Source: Deltaproteobacteria bacterium (lineage in GTDB: Bacteria; Desulfobacterota; Syntrophia; Syntrophales; UBA2192). From it: a stretch of 17,615 nucleotides of DNA. A program made the position numbers and the translations under genes. Location: positions 1-17,615 of the forward strand of contig JAPLJU010000170.1 of assembly GCA_026388445.1 (NCBI GenBank). The letters run 5' to 3'. The notes under the pieces were generated by a model. It saw only the letters and a program-made list of their open reading frames with translations, was not told the origin of the DNA and did no database searches. This document shows, piece after piece, positions 9,067 to 14,902 of this stretch; the stretch's first letter is position 1; each line of letters opens with the position of its first letter.

Positions 9067-9088
9067 TGGACCGCCCAAGTCCACGAAA
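9059..9088. repeat. REP-like hairpin carrying a GTAG tetranucleotide
   Basis: The arms TTTCG(TAG)TGGA and TCCACGAAA form a 9-bp stem with a 3-base bulge around a 9-base loop. GTAG at 9063-9066 sits at the foot of the stem. REP-associated tyrosine transposases are known to recognise hairpins with an adjacent GTAG/GGAG tetranucleotide. A transposase of that family starts about 100 bases downstream, so this is a possible substrate. The link is inference. Confidence 0.4.
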
Positions 9089-9139
9089 GACATGGGTGCT
9101 GCGGTTTTCGAGTAGGGAAGTGACCTGTCCCAAAACAAT

Positions 9140-9164
9140 GGGGTCAAGTCTTGTATTTCAACAT
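9140..9164 (+). repeat. Left inverted repeat of the RAYT unit
   Basis: Begins GGGGTCAAGTCTTGTATTTC and is the reverse complement of 10044-10068 except for one base (A for G in the TCAAGT segment). Confidence 0.8.
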
Positions 9165-9185
9165 GGTTTCTGATATGGTTTTATC

Positions 9186-10064
9186 ATGGCTCGACCCCTC
9201 CGCATAGAATATCCCGGCGCCCTGTACCATATCACTTCGCGCGGCAACGCAAGGGCCAGAATCTTTGCAGATGACATTGACCGCAAGATTTTTCTGCGCA
9301 TCCTCGGTTTCGTTTTGAAGCGGTTCAACTGGCTCTGCCATGCCTACTGCCTCATGGGCGATCATTATCATCTGCTGGTCGAAACCCCCGATGCCAACCT
9401 CTCCCGGGGGATGAGACAACTGAACGGTCTCTACACACAGAGATTTAATTGGAGGCACCACAAGTCCGGCCATCTTCTCCAGGGGCGCTACAAGGCGATC
9501 CTTGTGGACAAGGATGAATATCTTTTGGAGCTTGCCCGTTACATGATGCTGAACCCTGTGCGCGCAGGCATGGTCGACTTCCCGGAGGGTTACGCCTGGA
9601 GCAGCTACCGGGCGACCGTCGGGAAGATCGGGACCCCGGAGCTCCTGACCCCGGACTGGCTGCTGGCCCAATTTGGAGAGGAAAGGAGGATAGCTCAAAG
9701 GCGTTTCGCTGATTTTGTGAGGGCCGGGACGAATCTCAAGAAATCGCCCTGGGAGGACCTGAAGGGCCAGATATATCTGGGGGATGATGATTTTGTGGAG
9801 AGCATTTCCAAGCACATCTCGGGAATAGGCTCCTTGCGTGAGGTTCCCAGAAAACAGAGGTTCGCCAGCCGAGTGGCACTGAGCTGGTTATTTATGGGGG
9901 AGGCGAAGACAGACAGGCAGAAGCGCAACAGGGCCATTTACGCGGCGCATGTCGAGCAGGGATACAGGTTGCAGGAGATCGGGGACTTCCTGGACATGCA
10001 CTATGCTTCTATCAGCCGCATCGTGGTTCAGGTTGAAAAGGAAATGTTGAAATACAAGACCTGA
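9186..10064 (+). CDS. REP-associated tyrosine transposase (Y1/HUH, TnpA_REP family)
   Basis: Single-strand DNA transposase of the HUH/Y1 type, 292 residues. The start MARPLRIEYPGALYHITSRG is diagnostic. The HUH metal site is HYH (His60-Tyr61-His62) in MGDHYHLLVE, and the probable catalytic Tyr119 lies in RYMMLNPVRAG. The C-terminal third (about 240-285) has a helix-turn-helix-like segment ending LDMHYASISRIV, as in the longer family members that carry a DnaA-like DNA-binding domain. All core motifs are present, so the enzyme looks intact. No strong ribosome-binding site precedes ATG 9186. The gene sits alone between two minus-strand transcription units and within inverted repeats. A 223-codon antisense frame over it is a shadow. 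Confidence 0.92.
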   Translation: MARPLRIEYPGALYHITSRGNARARIFADDIDRKIFLRILGFVLKRFNWLCHAYCLMGDHYHLLVETPDANLSRGMRQLNGLYTQRFNWRHHKSGHLLQGRYKAILVDKDEYLLELARYMMLNPVRAGMVDFPEGYAWSSYRATVGKIGTPELLTPDWLLAQFGEERRIAQRRFADFVRAGTNLKKSPWEDLKGQIYLGDDDFVESISKHISGIGSLREVPRKQRFASRVALSWLFMGEAKTDRQKRNRAIYAAHVEQGYRLQEIGDFLDMHYASISRIVVQVEKEMLKYKT

Positions 10065-10068
10065 CCCC
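10044..10068 (-). repeat. Right inverted repeat of the RAYT unit
   Basis: Reverse complement of 9140-9164 with one mismatch. It encodes the transposase C-terminus MLKYKT and its TGA stop, so element end and coding end are fused. Confidence 0.8.
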
Positions 10069-10291
10069 AAAATCTCCCGGTGCTATAGTAAGTCCGGACA
10101 TCACAGGCCTCCTTGGGGTTTGGTTTTTCTTGGGCGATTAACCTATACCCCTGGATATACTGGATGTCCATTGTATTTGAAATCACAACCGATTCCCTCT
10201 AATCGAATCAACTAATTCGGAGATGATCCCCTTTTTTTAATATTATGAATTGTCAGCCTTACAACTTCCTTCTGGTTCCTGCAAAATCCTC

Positions 10292-10630
10292 TCAGTCCGC
10301 GTCAACAATTTTTGCGGCCCTGGCGTTTTTCTTGCCTACCGATGCAACCCCCTTGCGGCATCCGCTGCTCGACGTGTAGGATTGCCCGGTGCCGATGATT
10401 TCCTTGTTCTCCGGCGCTATCAACCTGAAACTGTAACCACCGCTCTTATTCTGATACACCTGAAAATTAGAAGCCTTCTGCGAATTTTTTTTCACAGACG
10501 CAATGCCTTTGAGGCACGCAGCCTTGGAGCTATAGCCTTGGCCGACCATAATTGTCTTCCCGTTTGCCGCCCTTAACCGGAATCTGAACTTGCCCGCTTT
10601 GTCCTTGTAGACCTCAAATTTTCCGTCCAT
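10292..10630 (-). CDS. DUF1508 (YegP-like) protein with two tandem repeats
   Basis: Small protein of 112 residues with two copies of the DUF1508 fold, at about 4-50 (FEVYKDKAGKFRFRLRAANG) and 56-102 (FQVYQNKSGGYSFRLIAPEN). Each copy ends in a Cys-containing helix (AACLKGIASV, SGCRKGVASV), the normal two-copy form of YegP. The biochemical role of the family is not established. I chose ATG 10628-10630 because AAGGAGGG (10637-10644) lies six bases upstream; an earlier in-frame ATG at 10687 would add 19 residues unlike the family. It is transcribed alone on the minus strand, and no clear terminator follows. Confidence 0.88.
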   Translation of the reverse strand: MDGKFEVYKDKAGKFRFRLRAANGKTIMVGQGYSSKAACLKGIASVKKNSQKASNFQVYQNKSGGYSFRLIAPENKEIIGTGQSYTSSSGCRKGVASVGKKNARAAKIVDAD

Positions 10631-10689
10631 CTCGTTCCCTCCTTTTCTATCAAAATTTGCTAATGACTGAATCCATGTAATGAACACAT

Positions 10690-10717
10690 AATATATTTAA
10701 TAATCATATGCAAACAA
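10690..10717 (-). promoter_or_regulatory. Possible sigma-70-type promoter for the DUF1508 gene
   Basis: On the minus strand TTGTTT (10712-10717) and TATATT (10690-10695) are separated by 16 bases in an AT-rich stretch about 60 bases upstream of the start codon. The match is moderate and AT-rich DNA makes such matches common. Confidence 0.3.
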
Positions 10718-10743
10718 TAGTATCAATGAGTTCCTTTTTGCCA

Positions 10744-10773
10744 GGGATGCAGCAGTAGCGATATGCTGCGCCC
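10744..10773. other. Hairpin downstream of the small lipoprotein gene
   Basis: GGGATGCAGCA and TGCTGCGCCC form a stem (GCAGCA/TGCTGC plus GGG/CCC) around a 9-base loop, ten bases after the lipoprotein gene ends. On that gene's strand it is not followed by a T-run, so it is not a classic terminator. It may protect the mRNA 3' end or be a REP-like relic. Confidence 0.35.
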
Positions 10774-10782
10774 TGCTTATTT

Positions 10783-11313
10783 TCAAACGCCGGGCTTTAC
10801 GGCCCTATCCGCTGTCCTGCGATCATCATAGGTCAGAATGATAATGACCTTGTTTTCATTCTCGCTCAGCGCCTTGTCCTCCCAGAGATGGACATCCAGC
10901 ATGTCGTCGCTTGCGGTCAAGGCGATGAGATTCCCGCCCCGGAGCACCTCCCTGATGACCGGGCTGCTCGCCCTGTACCAGCCCTTGGCCCGCCGCGTCT
11001 TGTCGTAATCATCGAGGACTTCTTTCAAATTCATCTTCCCCAGTTTTGCCAGGGGGGCGCCGGTCGTCCGCATATCAGCGTCGTCATCATAAAGAACATA
11101 ACCATAGACCTGTTCCGGTTGCGGACCGAAAGTCTCAAATCTCGCGACATTGAACTTCTTGTCCGCGATGCTGCTGGCTACGATCCTTGTCGGGTCTACC
11201 ACATTGCTTTGCAGATAGACTTCGTTTTCGCAGCTCAGGAGGCCAAGAATAACCAGAATCGCCGCAGCGGCAATAATCATATTTCCCTGAATCACATTTA
11301 GTGAGTAGAGCAT
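10783..11313 (-). CDS. Small hypothetical lipoprotein
   Basis: A 176-residue protein that I do not recognise. The hydrophobic run MIIAAAAILVILGLLSC ends in a plausible lipobox (LLSC, Cys28 followed by Glu), so the mature protein would be a periplasm-facing lipoprotein. The start ATG at 11313 is well supported by GGAGG six bases upstream. Oddly, the first eleven residues contain no Lys or Arg, which is unusual for an export signal; a start at Met12 (11280) behind AGGGAA is possible. The mature part is Asp/Lys/Arg-rich with beta-like strands (NKVIIILTYDD near the C-terminus) and no known motif. Neighbouring genes give no clue to function. Confidence 0.75.
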   Translation of the reverse strand: MLYSLNVIQGNMIIAAAAILVILGLLSCENEVYLQSNVVDPTRIVASSIADKKFNVARFETFGPQPEQVYGYVLYDDDADMRTTGAPLAKLGKMNLKEVLDDYDKTRRAKGWYRASSPVIREVLRGGNLIALTASDDMLDVHLWEDKALSENENKVIIILTYDDRRTADRAVKPGV

Positions 11314-11425
11314 CGCTTTCCTCCGTATTGTTTTATTCCAGGTTGGTGACTGTCATGAGATGCGCTTCGACGTATTTATAAACTTTTTGATTTGTTATAG
11401 ACCTTTTAATTGAAAAATAAAAGTC

Positions 11426-11451
11426 CCGGCAAGATGATTATCTTGGGCCGG
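11426..11451 (-). terminator. Probable terminator of the MotAB-like operon
   Basis: CCGGCAAGAT (11426-11435) pairs with ATCTTGGGCCGG (11440-11451) with a two-base bulge and a 4-base loop. On the minus strand the hairpin is followed by GACTTTTATTTTTC. It lies about 100 bases after the MotB-like stop codon. Confidence 0.6.
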
Positions 11452-11539
11452 AAGGGCGGGAAATAATTTCAGATTAAAACAGGGCCAACGACCGCCCATG
11501 AAAAAAGCCGTCAACCACGAAGCAGAGTGACCTGTAGCA

Positions 11540-11555
11540 GCCTGTCCCTTTTTTT
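11540..11555 (-). repeat. CTGTCCC motif with T-run (degenerate interspersed repeat)
   Basis: GCCTGTCCCTTTTTTT immediately follows the MotB-like stop codon. Closely similar sequences occur at 13594-13611 (with one more C and T), at 9124-9131 next to the RAYT left end (CCTGTCCC), and at 14505-14513 (GCTGTCCCC). It also shares AGTGACCTGT (11526-11535) with 9118-9127. Confidence 0.4.
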
Positions 11556-12331
11556 CAGGAATTGGAGAGGATCGGGGAGAACTGGATTTCCACCCGGCGA
11601 TTCTGAAGCCTGTGGAGATCGCTGTCATTAGGATACAGGGACTGGTACTCACCGTATCCCCTGACGGAGATCTTTGCCGGATGGATACCCATCCGGATCA
11701 GGGCCCTGGCGACCTGGGTAGCCCGGTCGGCGGAGAGTTCCCAGTTGGAGGGATAGCGCCGGTTGCTGATTGGCCTGTCATCGGTATGGCCCTGTACCTC
11801 CACCAGCAGATCAGGATGACACAGGATAAACGCGGCCACCTTTTCCAGGAGGGGTTGAACGGATAATTCCAGTTGGGCCTGCCCGGGGTCGAAAATGATC
11901 CGTTCCGGAAAGGTCAGGATGATGAATTGAGAACGACGCCGCACCGTTACCCCCTGCAGGTCTTCTTCGTCACCCAGACTTCTCTGGAGATCGGATTCCA
12001 GGGTAGCCGTTGCCTCTTTCGCGGATATGTCGGAAGAAGCGGCCTGAGCGGCCGGCTGTGACTCCGCGGCGGGAAGCAGTGTCGCGGGTTTTGCGGTCGC
12101 GGCCTGAGAGGCCTCCGTCTGTTTCTGCTGATACAGGGTCATTCCGAAAAGGAGGACAAAAAATATCATCAGCAGCATTAGAAGATCGCTCAGTGTGATA
12201 AGCCAGATTTCGTTTCCGGCATCGGTCTGGAGCGATTTCTTGCGAAGGCGCAGCGGACTGGCCGCCTTTTTAAAAAGCACCTGGTTCGAGGGATTTTCAT
12301 GCATCAGGGGGCTGTCAGACGAATCCTTCAT
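11555..12331 (-). CDS. MotB-like stator protein with OmpA peptidoglycan-binding domain
   Basis: Predicted anchor half of a proton- or sodium-driven stator, 258 residues. A basic N-terminus (residues 20-33) leads into one membrane helix at about 43-64 reading WLITLSDLLMLLMIFFVLLF. Asp49 sits in the position of the ion-binding Asp32 of E. coli MotB. An Ala/Gln/Ser-rich linker (70-110) follows, then an OmpA domain (about 135-252) with VQGHTDDRPIS, NWELSADRA and RGYG motifs and the NRRVEI ending that bind peptidoglycan. Its start overlaps the end of the MotA-like gene by four bases (ATGA), the usual coupling for such pairs. No flagellar structural genes are in the window, so flagellar stator is the simplest reading; a non-flagellar ion-driven complex cannot be excluded. 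Confidence 0.88.
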   Translation of the reverse strand: MKDSSDSPLMHENPSNQVLFKKAASPLRLRKKSLQTDAGNEIWLITLSDLLMLLMIFFVLLFGMTLYQQKQTEASQAATAKPATLLPAAESQPAAQAASSDISAKEATATLESDLQRSLGDEEDLQGVTVRRRSQFIILTFPERIIFDPGQAQLELSVQPLLEKVAAFILCHPDLLVEVQGHTDDRPISNRRYPSNWELSADRATQVARALIRMGIHPAKISVRGYGEYQSLYPNDSDLHRLQNRRVEIQFSPILSNS

Positions 12332-13149
12332 GTCTTTATTTCAACGGGTTGCTCATAGGGGGGGCGCAGTACGAGCTGGGGCCGGATAGGTCTTCGCGCC
12401 GAAGTTTCCATGGACGAGGCGAGCGTCTCCAATTTGTAATGGATCGCCCTCGGGGGCTCCCGGTCATTGAGATCCAGGATCCCCTCGTGAATCATATCCA
12501 TCTGCAGGACCTCCTGGTCCATGAATTCCCTGAGCTTGTTGGACAGGGGCACGAAACAGACCTTGGCCAGGACGACACCGTAAAAGGTGCTCAACAGCGC
12601 TATCGCCATATATCCGATCAGAAATTGGGGGTTGCTGATGTGCCCGAAGATGCGGATGAGATTAACGACGGTCCCCGCCAGGCCAAGGGCCGGGGCAAGC
12701 CTGGCCATATTGTAGAGAATCTTGAAGCATGTTTCATATTTACTGTAGGTACAGAGGGCCTCTTTGTGCAGCACTTGTTCAATCTTGTCCCTGGTATAAC
12801 GGTAGGCGATCAACTCTATGCCTGTCTTCAAAAGACCCGAAGGCAGACGATTCCCTTCCTGCTCGAGGGCGCGGATGCCCTTCGTCCGGTAGATATGGGC
12901 CATATTGGCTATGGTCCGAATAGTCGAATGGATTTCATCACGGTGTGTAAAGGATCTCTTGATCAGCTGGACCGTCCAAAGCAGTTTTTTCAAGGGGTAT
13001 GCGATCAGTGTGGCGCCAAGGGTCCCCCCCAGGACGATCATGAGGGCGTTGAGATTGGCACCCAGGCCCATTTCTCGGACCTCCAGGTTGAATGCCAGCC
13101 AGAAAATGACCGCCAGGGTAACTATGGAACAAATTGTCTGTCCGATCAT
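12328..13149 (-). CDS. MotA/PomA-like stator protein
   Basis: Predicted channel-forming partner of the MotB-like protein, 273 residues, normal for MotA/PomA. Two N-terminal membrane helices lie at about 7-22 and 33-52 (ALMIVLGGTLGATLIAYP). A cytoplasmic loop with RTKGIRALEQEGN (88-100) has the family's charged pattern. Two further helices are at about 150-168 and 178-200. Pro153 in LAPALGLAGTVVNLI and Pro201 at the end of the last helix are in positions conserved for torque generation in MotA. AGGAG lies seven bases before the ATG, and a sigma-54-type promoter lies about 45-60 bases upstream. I assign it by pattern, not by search. Confidence 0.88.
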   Translation of the reverse strand: MIGQTICSIVTLAVIFWLAFNLEVREMGLGANLNALMIVLGGTLGATLIAYPLKKLLWTVQLIKRSFTHRDEIHSTIRTIANMAHIYRTKGIRALEQEGNRLPSGLLKTGIELIAYRYTRDKIEQVLHKEALCTYSKYETCFKILYNMARLAPALGLAGTVVNLIRIFGHISNPQFLIGYMAIALLSTFYGVVLAKVCFVPLSNKLREFMDQEVLQMDMIHEGILDLNDREPPRAIHYKLETLASSMETSARRPIRPQLVLRPPYEQPVEIKT

Positions 13150-13192
13150 CGTAAGGCTCCTTTTGAAAACAATGATTTTTTAACCTGTATTC

Positions 13193-13207
13193 GCAGGAAA
13201 TGTGCCA
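13193..13207 (-). promoter_or_regulatory. Sigma-54 (-24/-12) promoter of the MotAB-like operon
   Basis: On the minus strand TGGCACATTTCCTGC has the -24 GG and -12 GC exactly ten bases apart and the full TGGCAC of the consensus. Transcription would start near 13180, about 30 bases before the start codon. Sigma-54 control is common for motility genes in deltaproteobacteria. Confidence 0.7.
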
Positions 13208-13245
13208 GGAGAGGTCGAAAAATTTTTATCAGCTAACTGGCTGTT

Positions 13246-13509
13246 CTAACAGGAATTAAACAATGGGTATGACGGGTTGGTTTTGCGGAATGAGTCATAT
13301 TTTTCAGGATATGGATAGGCATTTTTTGCCCGGTCGACCTTCTCCTGAAGAATGATCATCACTTTTTCTTTTTCGTCGACACTGTGACTGTTCCATCCCA
13401 GAACATAAAGCAACATTCCGTTGCTTTTTCTTTCCTGATTCAATGCGTTTTGCAGCCTCTTAATTTCAGCCCTCGGAAACCTGAGTTTTTTGGATGGAAT
13501 GCTCGCCAA
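13246..13509 (-). CDS. Doubtful small ORF, possibly a gene remnant
   Basis: An 87-codon frame beginning at a TTG with no ribosome-binding site; an in-frame stop lies only four codons upstream. The predicted product is basic and helical in its first half (RAEIKRLQNALNQERKSNGM) with a Tyr/Pro-rich end. I recognise no family. An ATG at residue 32 could start a 56-residue product. It lies just upstream of the MotAB-like promoter and close to a CTGTCCC repeat, so it could be a decayed gene fragment or chance. Confidence 0.25.
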   Translation of the reverse strand: MASIPSKKLRFPRAEIKRLQNALNQERKSNGMLLYVLGWNSHSVDEKEKVMIILQEKVDRAKNAYPYPEKYDSFRKTNPSYPLFNSC

Positions 13510-13593
13510 CGAAAAGGGTTAGGTCTTGACGTATCAGGTCATCTACCCATCTTTTACGATCTTGCTTACGGTCGTGTAATGGGACAAAAAGTA

Positions 13594-13611
13594 GCCTGTC
13601 CCCTTTTTTTT
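13594..13611 (-). repeat. CTGTCCC motif with T-run, second copy
   Basis: GCCTGTCCCCTTTTTTTT, nearly identical to 11540-11555. A GGGACA 13 bases upstream (13581-13586) could pair with TGTCCC to make a small hairpin. Lies just beyond the terminator of the PEP-CTERM gene. Confidence 0.4.
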
Positions 13612-13628
13612 AATGCGTGCAAATAAAA

Positions 13629-13656
13629 AGCCCCGGGAGTTGATGCCCCCGGGGCT
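13629..13656 (-). terminator. Terminator of the PEP-CTERM gene
   Basis: A 9-bp GC-rich stem (AGCCCCGGG, 13629-13637, with CCCGGGGCT, 13648-13656) and a 10-base loop. On the minus strand it is followed by TTTTTATTT. It begins 30 bases after the stop codon. Confidence 0.88.
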
Positions 13657-13685
13657 CTTGAATTTTTGTGGTTTTATAGCCGGTA

Positions 13686-14282
13686 TTACCCTATCAATCG
13701 CTTCCTGCCAAAGGCGGAGAGGCCGACGAGCCCGAATCCGAGAAGAAGGAGTGTCGCCGGTTCGGGGACGGCCTGCAACGCATATACCGCGTCCAGTCTT
13801 GCATTCGTCATCAATGATGTGGGAGATTGTCCTTCAGGGCCCACGACATCGTTATTAAATCCGAGAAATGTCAAAGCAAAGGGCCCTGTGGATCCCATTG
13901 CAGAGAAGTTGCCGAACTCATCAAATCGAAAATCTACAATATAGTCCTGACCATCGGCGCGAATAGTCAATCTATAATTTTCTGTGGTGAATAATTGTGA
14001 AAAATACTCTGTGGATTGAAATGAATCTGTGAAAAGAAACACGGACCCATCGGGATTAAGTGCGAAGTTTACAGTTGTGTCCGGGTTATTCAATAAAGCA
14101 GCGGATGAAGCGTCCGCATTGGTACCGACTCCTATTGGAGAAGCCCAGTTTGGAGTCGTATCCCATCGAAACCCGTAAAAATCCAGGGATTGGATTGAAA
14201 GATCCGTGATCGTGAATGCCGATACGGCGCTGACAAATCCAAGTGATATGAAAAGAATTAATATCAAAGCTCCTTTTTTCAT
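13686..14282 (-). CDS. PEP-CTERM sorting-domain protein
   Basis: Exported protein of 198 residues with a signal peptide (MKKGALILILFISLGFVSAVSA, cleavage likely near 22) and a C-terminal sorting signal from about 172. That signal has the VPEPAT motif, a hydrophobic helix LLLLGFGLVGLSAFG and a basic GRKR tail. Such proteins are processed by an exosortase and delivered to the cell surface or extracellular matrix. The central part is Asn/Asp/Phe-rich and beta-like with no domain I can name. No exosortase gene is in the window, so the processing system must lie elsewhere if it is functional. The gene is monocistronic: its own promoter (14343-14370), an AAGGAAG ribosome-binding site and its own terminator (13629-13656). 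Confidence 0.9.
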   Translation of the reverse strand: MKKGALILILFISLGFVSAVSAFTITDLSIQSLDFYGFRWDTTPNWASPIGVGTNADASSAALLNNPDTTVNFALNPDGSVFLFTDSFQSTEYFSQLFTTENYRLTIRADGQDYIVDFRFDEFGNFSAMGSTGPFALTFLGFNNDVVGPEGQSPTSLMTNARLDAVYALQAVPEPATLLLLGFGLVGLSAFGRKRLIG

Positions 14283-14342
14283 CTTCCTTCCCCTTCCATC
14301 AAGTTAGATGAAACTGATAACTCTTGTGCATCATATGCAACA

Positions 14343-14370
14343 AGTCTACACAGAAAAATTACAATGTCAA
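14343..14370 (-). promoter_or_regulatory. Sigma-70-type promoter of the PEP-CTERM gene
   Basis: On the minus strand TTGACA (14365-14370) and TAGACT (14343-14348) are 16 bases apart. An imperfect dyad with TGCAT and ATGCA arms (14327-14339) covers the expected transcription start and could be a regulator site. Confidence 0.6.
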
Positions 14371-14449
14371 TAGCTGTAAGGTATTATTTTTGATGTATAA
14401 TATAGAATAATCAGCTAATAATAAGGTATTAGAAAAATCTGTGGATACC

Positions 14450-14466
14450 TAATACTTTTTTCGTAG
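14450..14466 (+). repeat. Interspersed 17-bp repeat, copy 2
   Basis: Identical to 9050-9066. Here its CTAATAC (14449-14455) pairs with GTATTAG (14426-14432), giving a 7-bp stem followed by six T residues. That looks like a terminator for + transcription, but no + strand gene lies upstream. It is more likely part of a repeated element. Confidence 0.6.
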
Positions 14467-14533
14467 AAACCTCACTTAAAGCCCCGTAATCTCTTGATCT
14501 CCGAGCTGTCCCCATAGACCGTAAATTTCGGGC

Positions 14534-14561
14534 TTGACTTCCAGTCAGAAATGCATATAAT
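14534..14561 (+). promoter_or_regulatory. Strong sigma-70-type promoter of the arsM operon
   Basis: TTGACT (14534-14539) and a perfect TATAAT (14556-14561) are separated by 16 bases. Transcription would start near 14568, about 60 bases before the AbrB-like start codon. Confidence 0.8.
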
Positions 14562-14577
14562 TCAGCATATACTGAAT
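14560..14577. promoter_or_regulatory. Operator-like dyad overlapping the arsM operon promoter
   Basis: ATTCAGCATATACTGAAT is a near-perfect palindrome (16 of 18 bases) that begins at the end of the -10 box and covers the likely transcription start. A third half-site CTGAAT follows at 14581-14586. The TTCA/TGAA arms resemble operators of ArsR/SmtB-family metalloid repressors, and the position fits a repressor. No ArsR gene is in the window. Confidence 0.6.
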
Positions 14578-14626
14578 ATTCTGAATAAACAAACAATCTG
14601 ATTTCGATTCATTGGGGGATTTTAAC

Positions 14627-14884
14627 ATGAAGAAAAAAGAGCAAGCGGCGTGCAGGGAGGGGGCCTGCAGGGTCGAGTCGCTCATCGGTGTTGATGAGCG
14701 CGGCCAGATGGTTCTCCCCAAGGAATTGAGAGACAAAGCCAATATCCGGGCAGGGGACAAGCTCGCCGTCATTACATGGGAAAAGGACGGCGAGATATGC
14801 TGCTTTACCCTGGTGAAGGCGGAACACCTTGCGGAGCGGGTCAAGGATTTTCTGGGACCTGTGATGAGAAATACGCTGAAATAA
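14627..14884 (+). CDS. AbrB/MazE/SpoVT-type DNA-binding protein, Cys-rich
   Basis: Small protein of 85 residues, likely a transcriptional regulator. The swapped-hairpin AbrB core spans about 19-55: IGVDERGQMVLPKELRDKA then IRAGDKLAVI. It is unusual in carrying two Cys pairs, Cys9/Cys14 before the core and the vicinal Cys58-Cys59 after it, which could bind arsenite or another thiophilic metal. Similar small AbrB-type proteins are, to my recollection, found beside arsM and hgcAB genes; I cannot confirm this here. ATG 14627 is preceded by GGGGGA seven bases upstream, so I prefer it to the in-frame TTG at 14612. The arsM start is 18 bases after the stop, in one operon behind a strong promoter with a dyad operator. 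Confidence 0.85.
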   Translation: MKKKEQAACREGACRVESLIGVDERGQMVLPKELRDKANIRAGDKLAVITWEKDGEICCFTLVKAEHLAERVKDFLGPVMRNTLK

Positions 14885-14902
14885 ATAAACGGAGGTATTG
14901 AC

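Larger units (their letters stand above)
9140..10068 (+). mobile_element. RAYT transposon-like unit bounded by 25-bp inverted repeats
   Basis: The transposase gene is enclosed by inverted repeats 9140-9164 and 10044-10068 that match at 24 of 25 positions. The right repeat encodes the last six residues (MLKYKT) and stop of the transposase. The flanking heptamer CCCAAAA occurs outside the left repeat (9129-9135) and across the right boundary (10066-10072). A clear target duplication is not visible. Confidence 0.7.

Noticed and set aside
9144..9815. 223-codon minus-strand frame antisense to the transposase
   Set aside because: It has no family features or ribosome-binding site. It ends in MLKYKT only because the left inverted repeat mirrors the right one.
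11555..13149. MotAB-like pair as the ZorAB core of a Zorya defence system
   Set aside because: The MotA-like protein lacks the long cytoplasmic tail of ZorA, and no ZorC, ZorD or ZorE gene is adjacent. Size and motifs fit ordinary stators.
13384..13626. 80-codon + strand frame opposite the doubtful small ORF
   Set aside because: No ribosome-binding site, no recognisable domain, and it runs through the repeat with the T-run; likely chance.
14426..14461. Hairpin plus T-run as a functional terminator
   Set aside because: No + strand gene lies upstream within reach, and the same T-run sequence recurs at 9050 in another context, so it is better read as part of a repeat.
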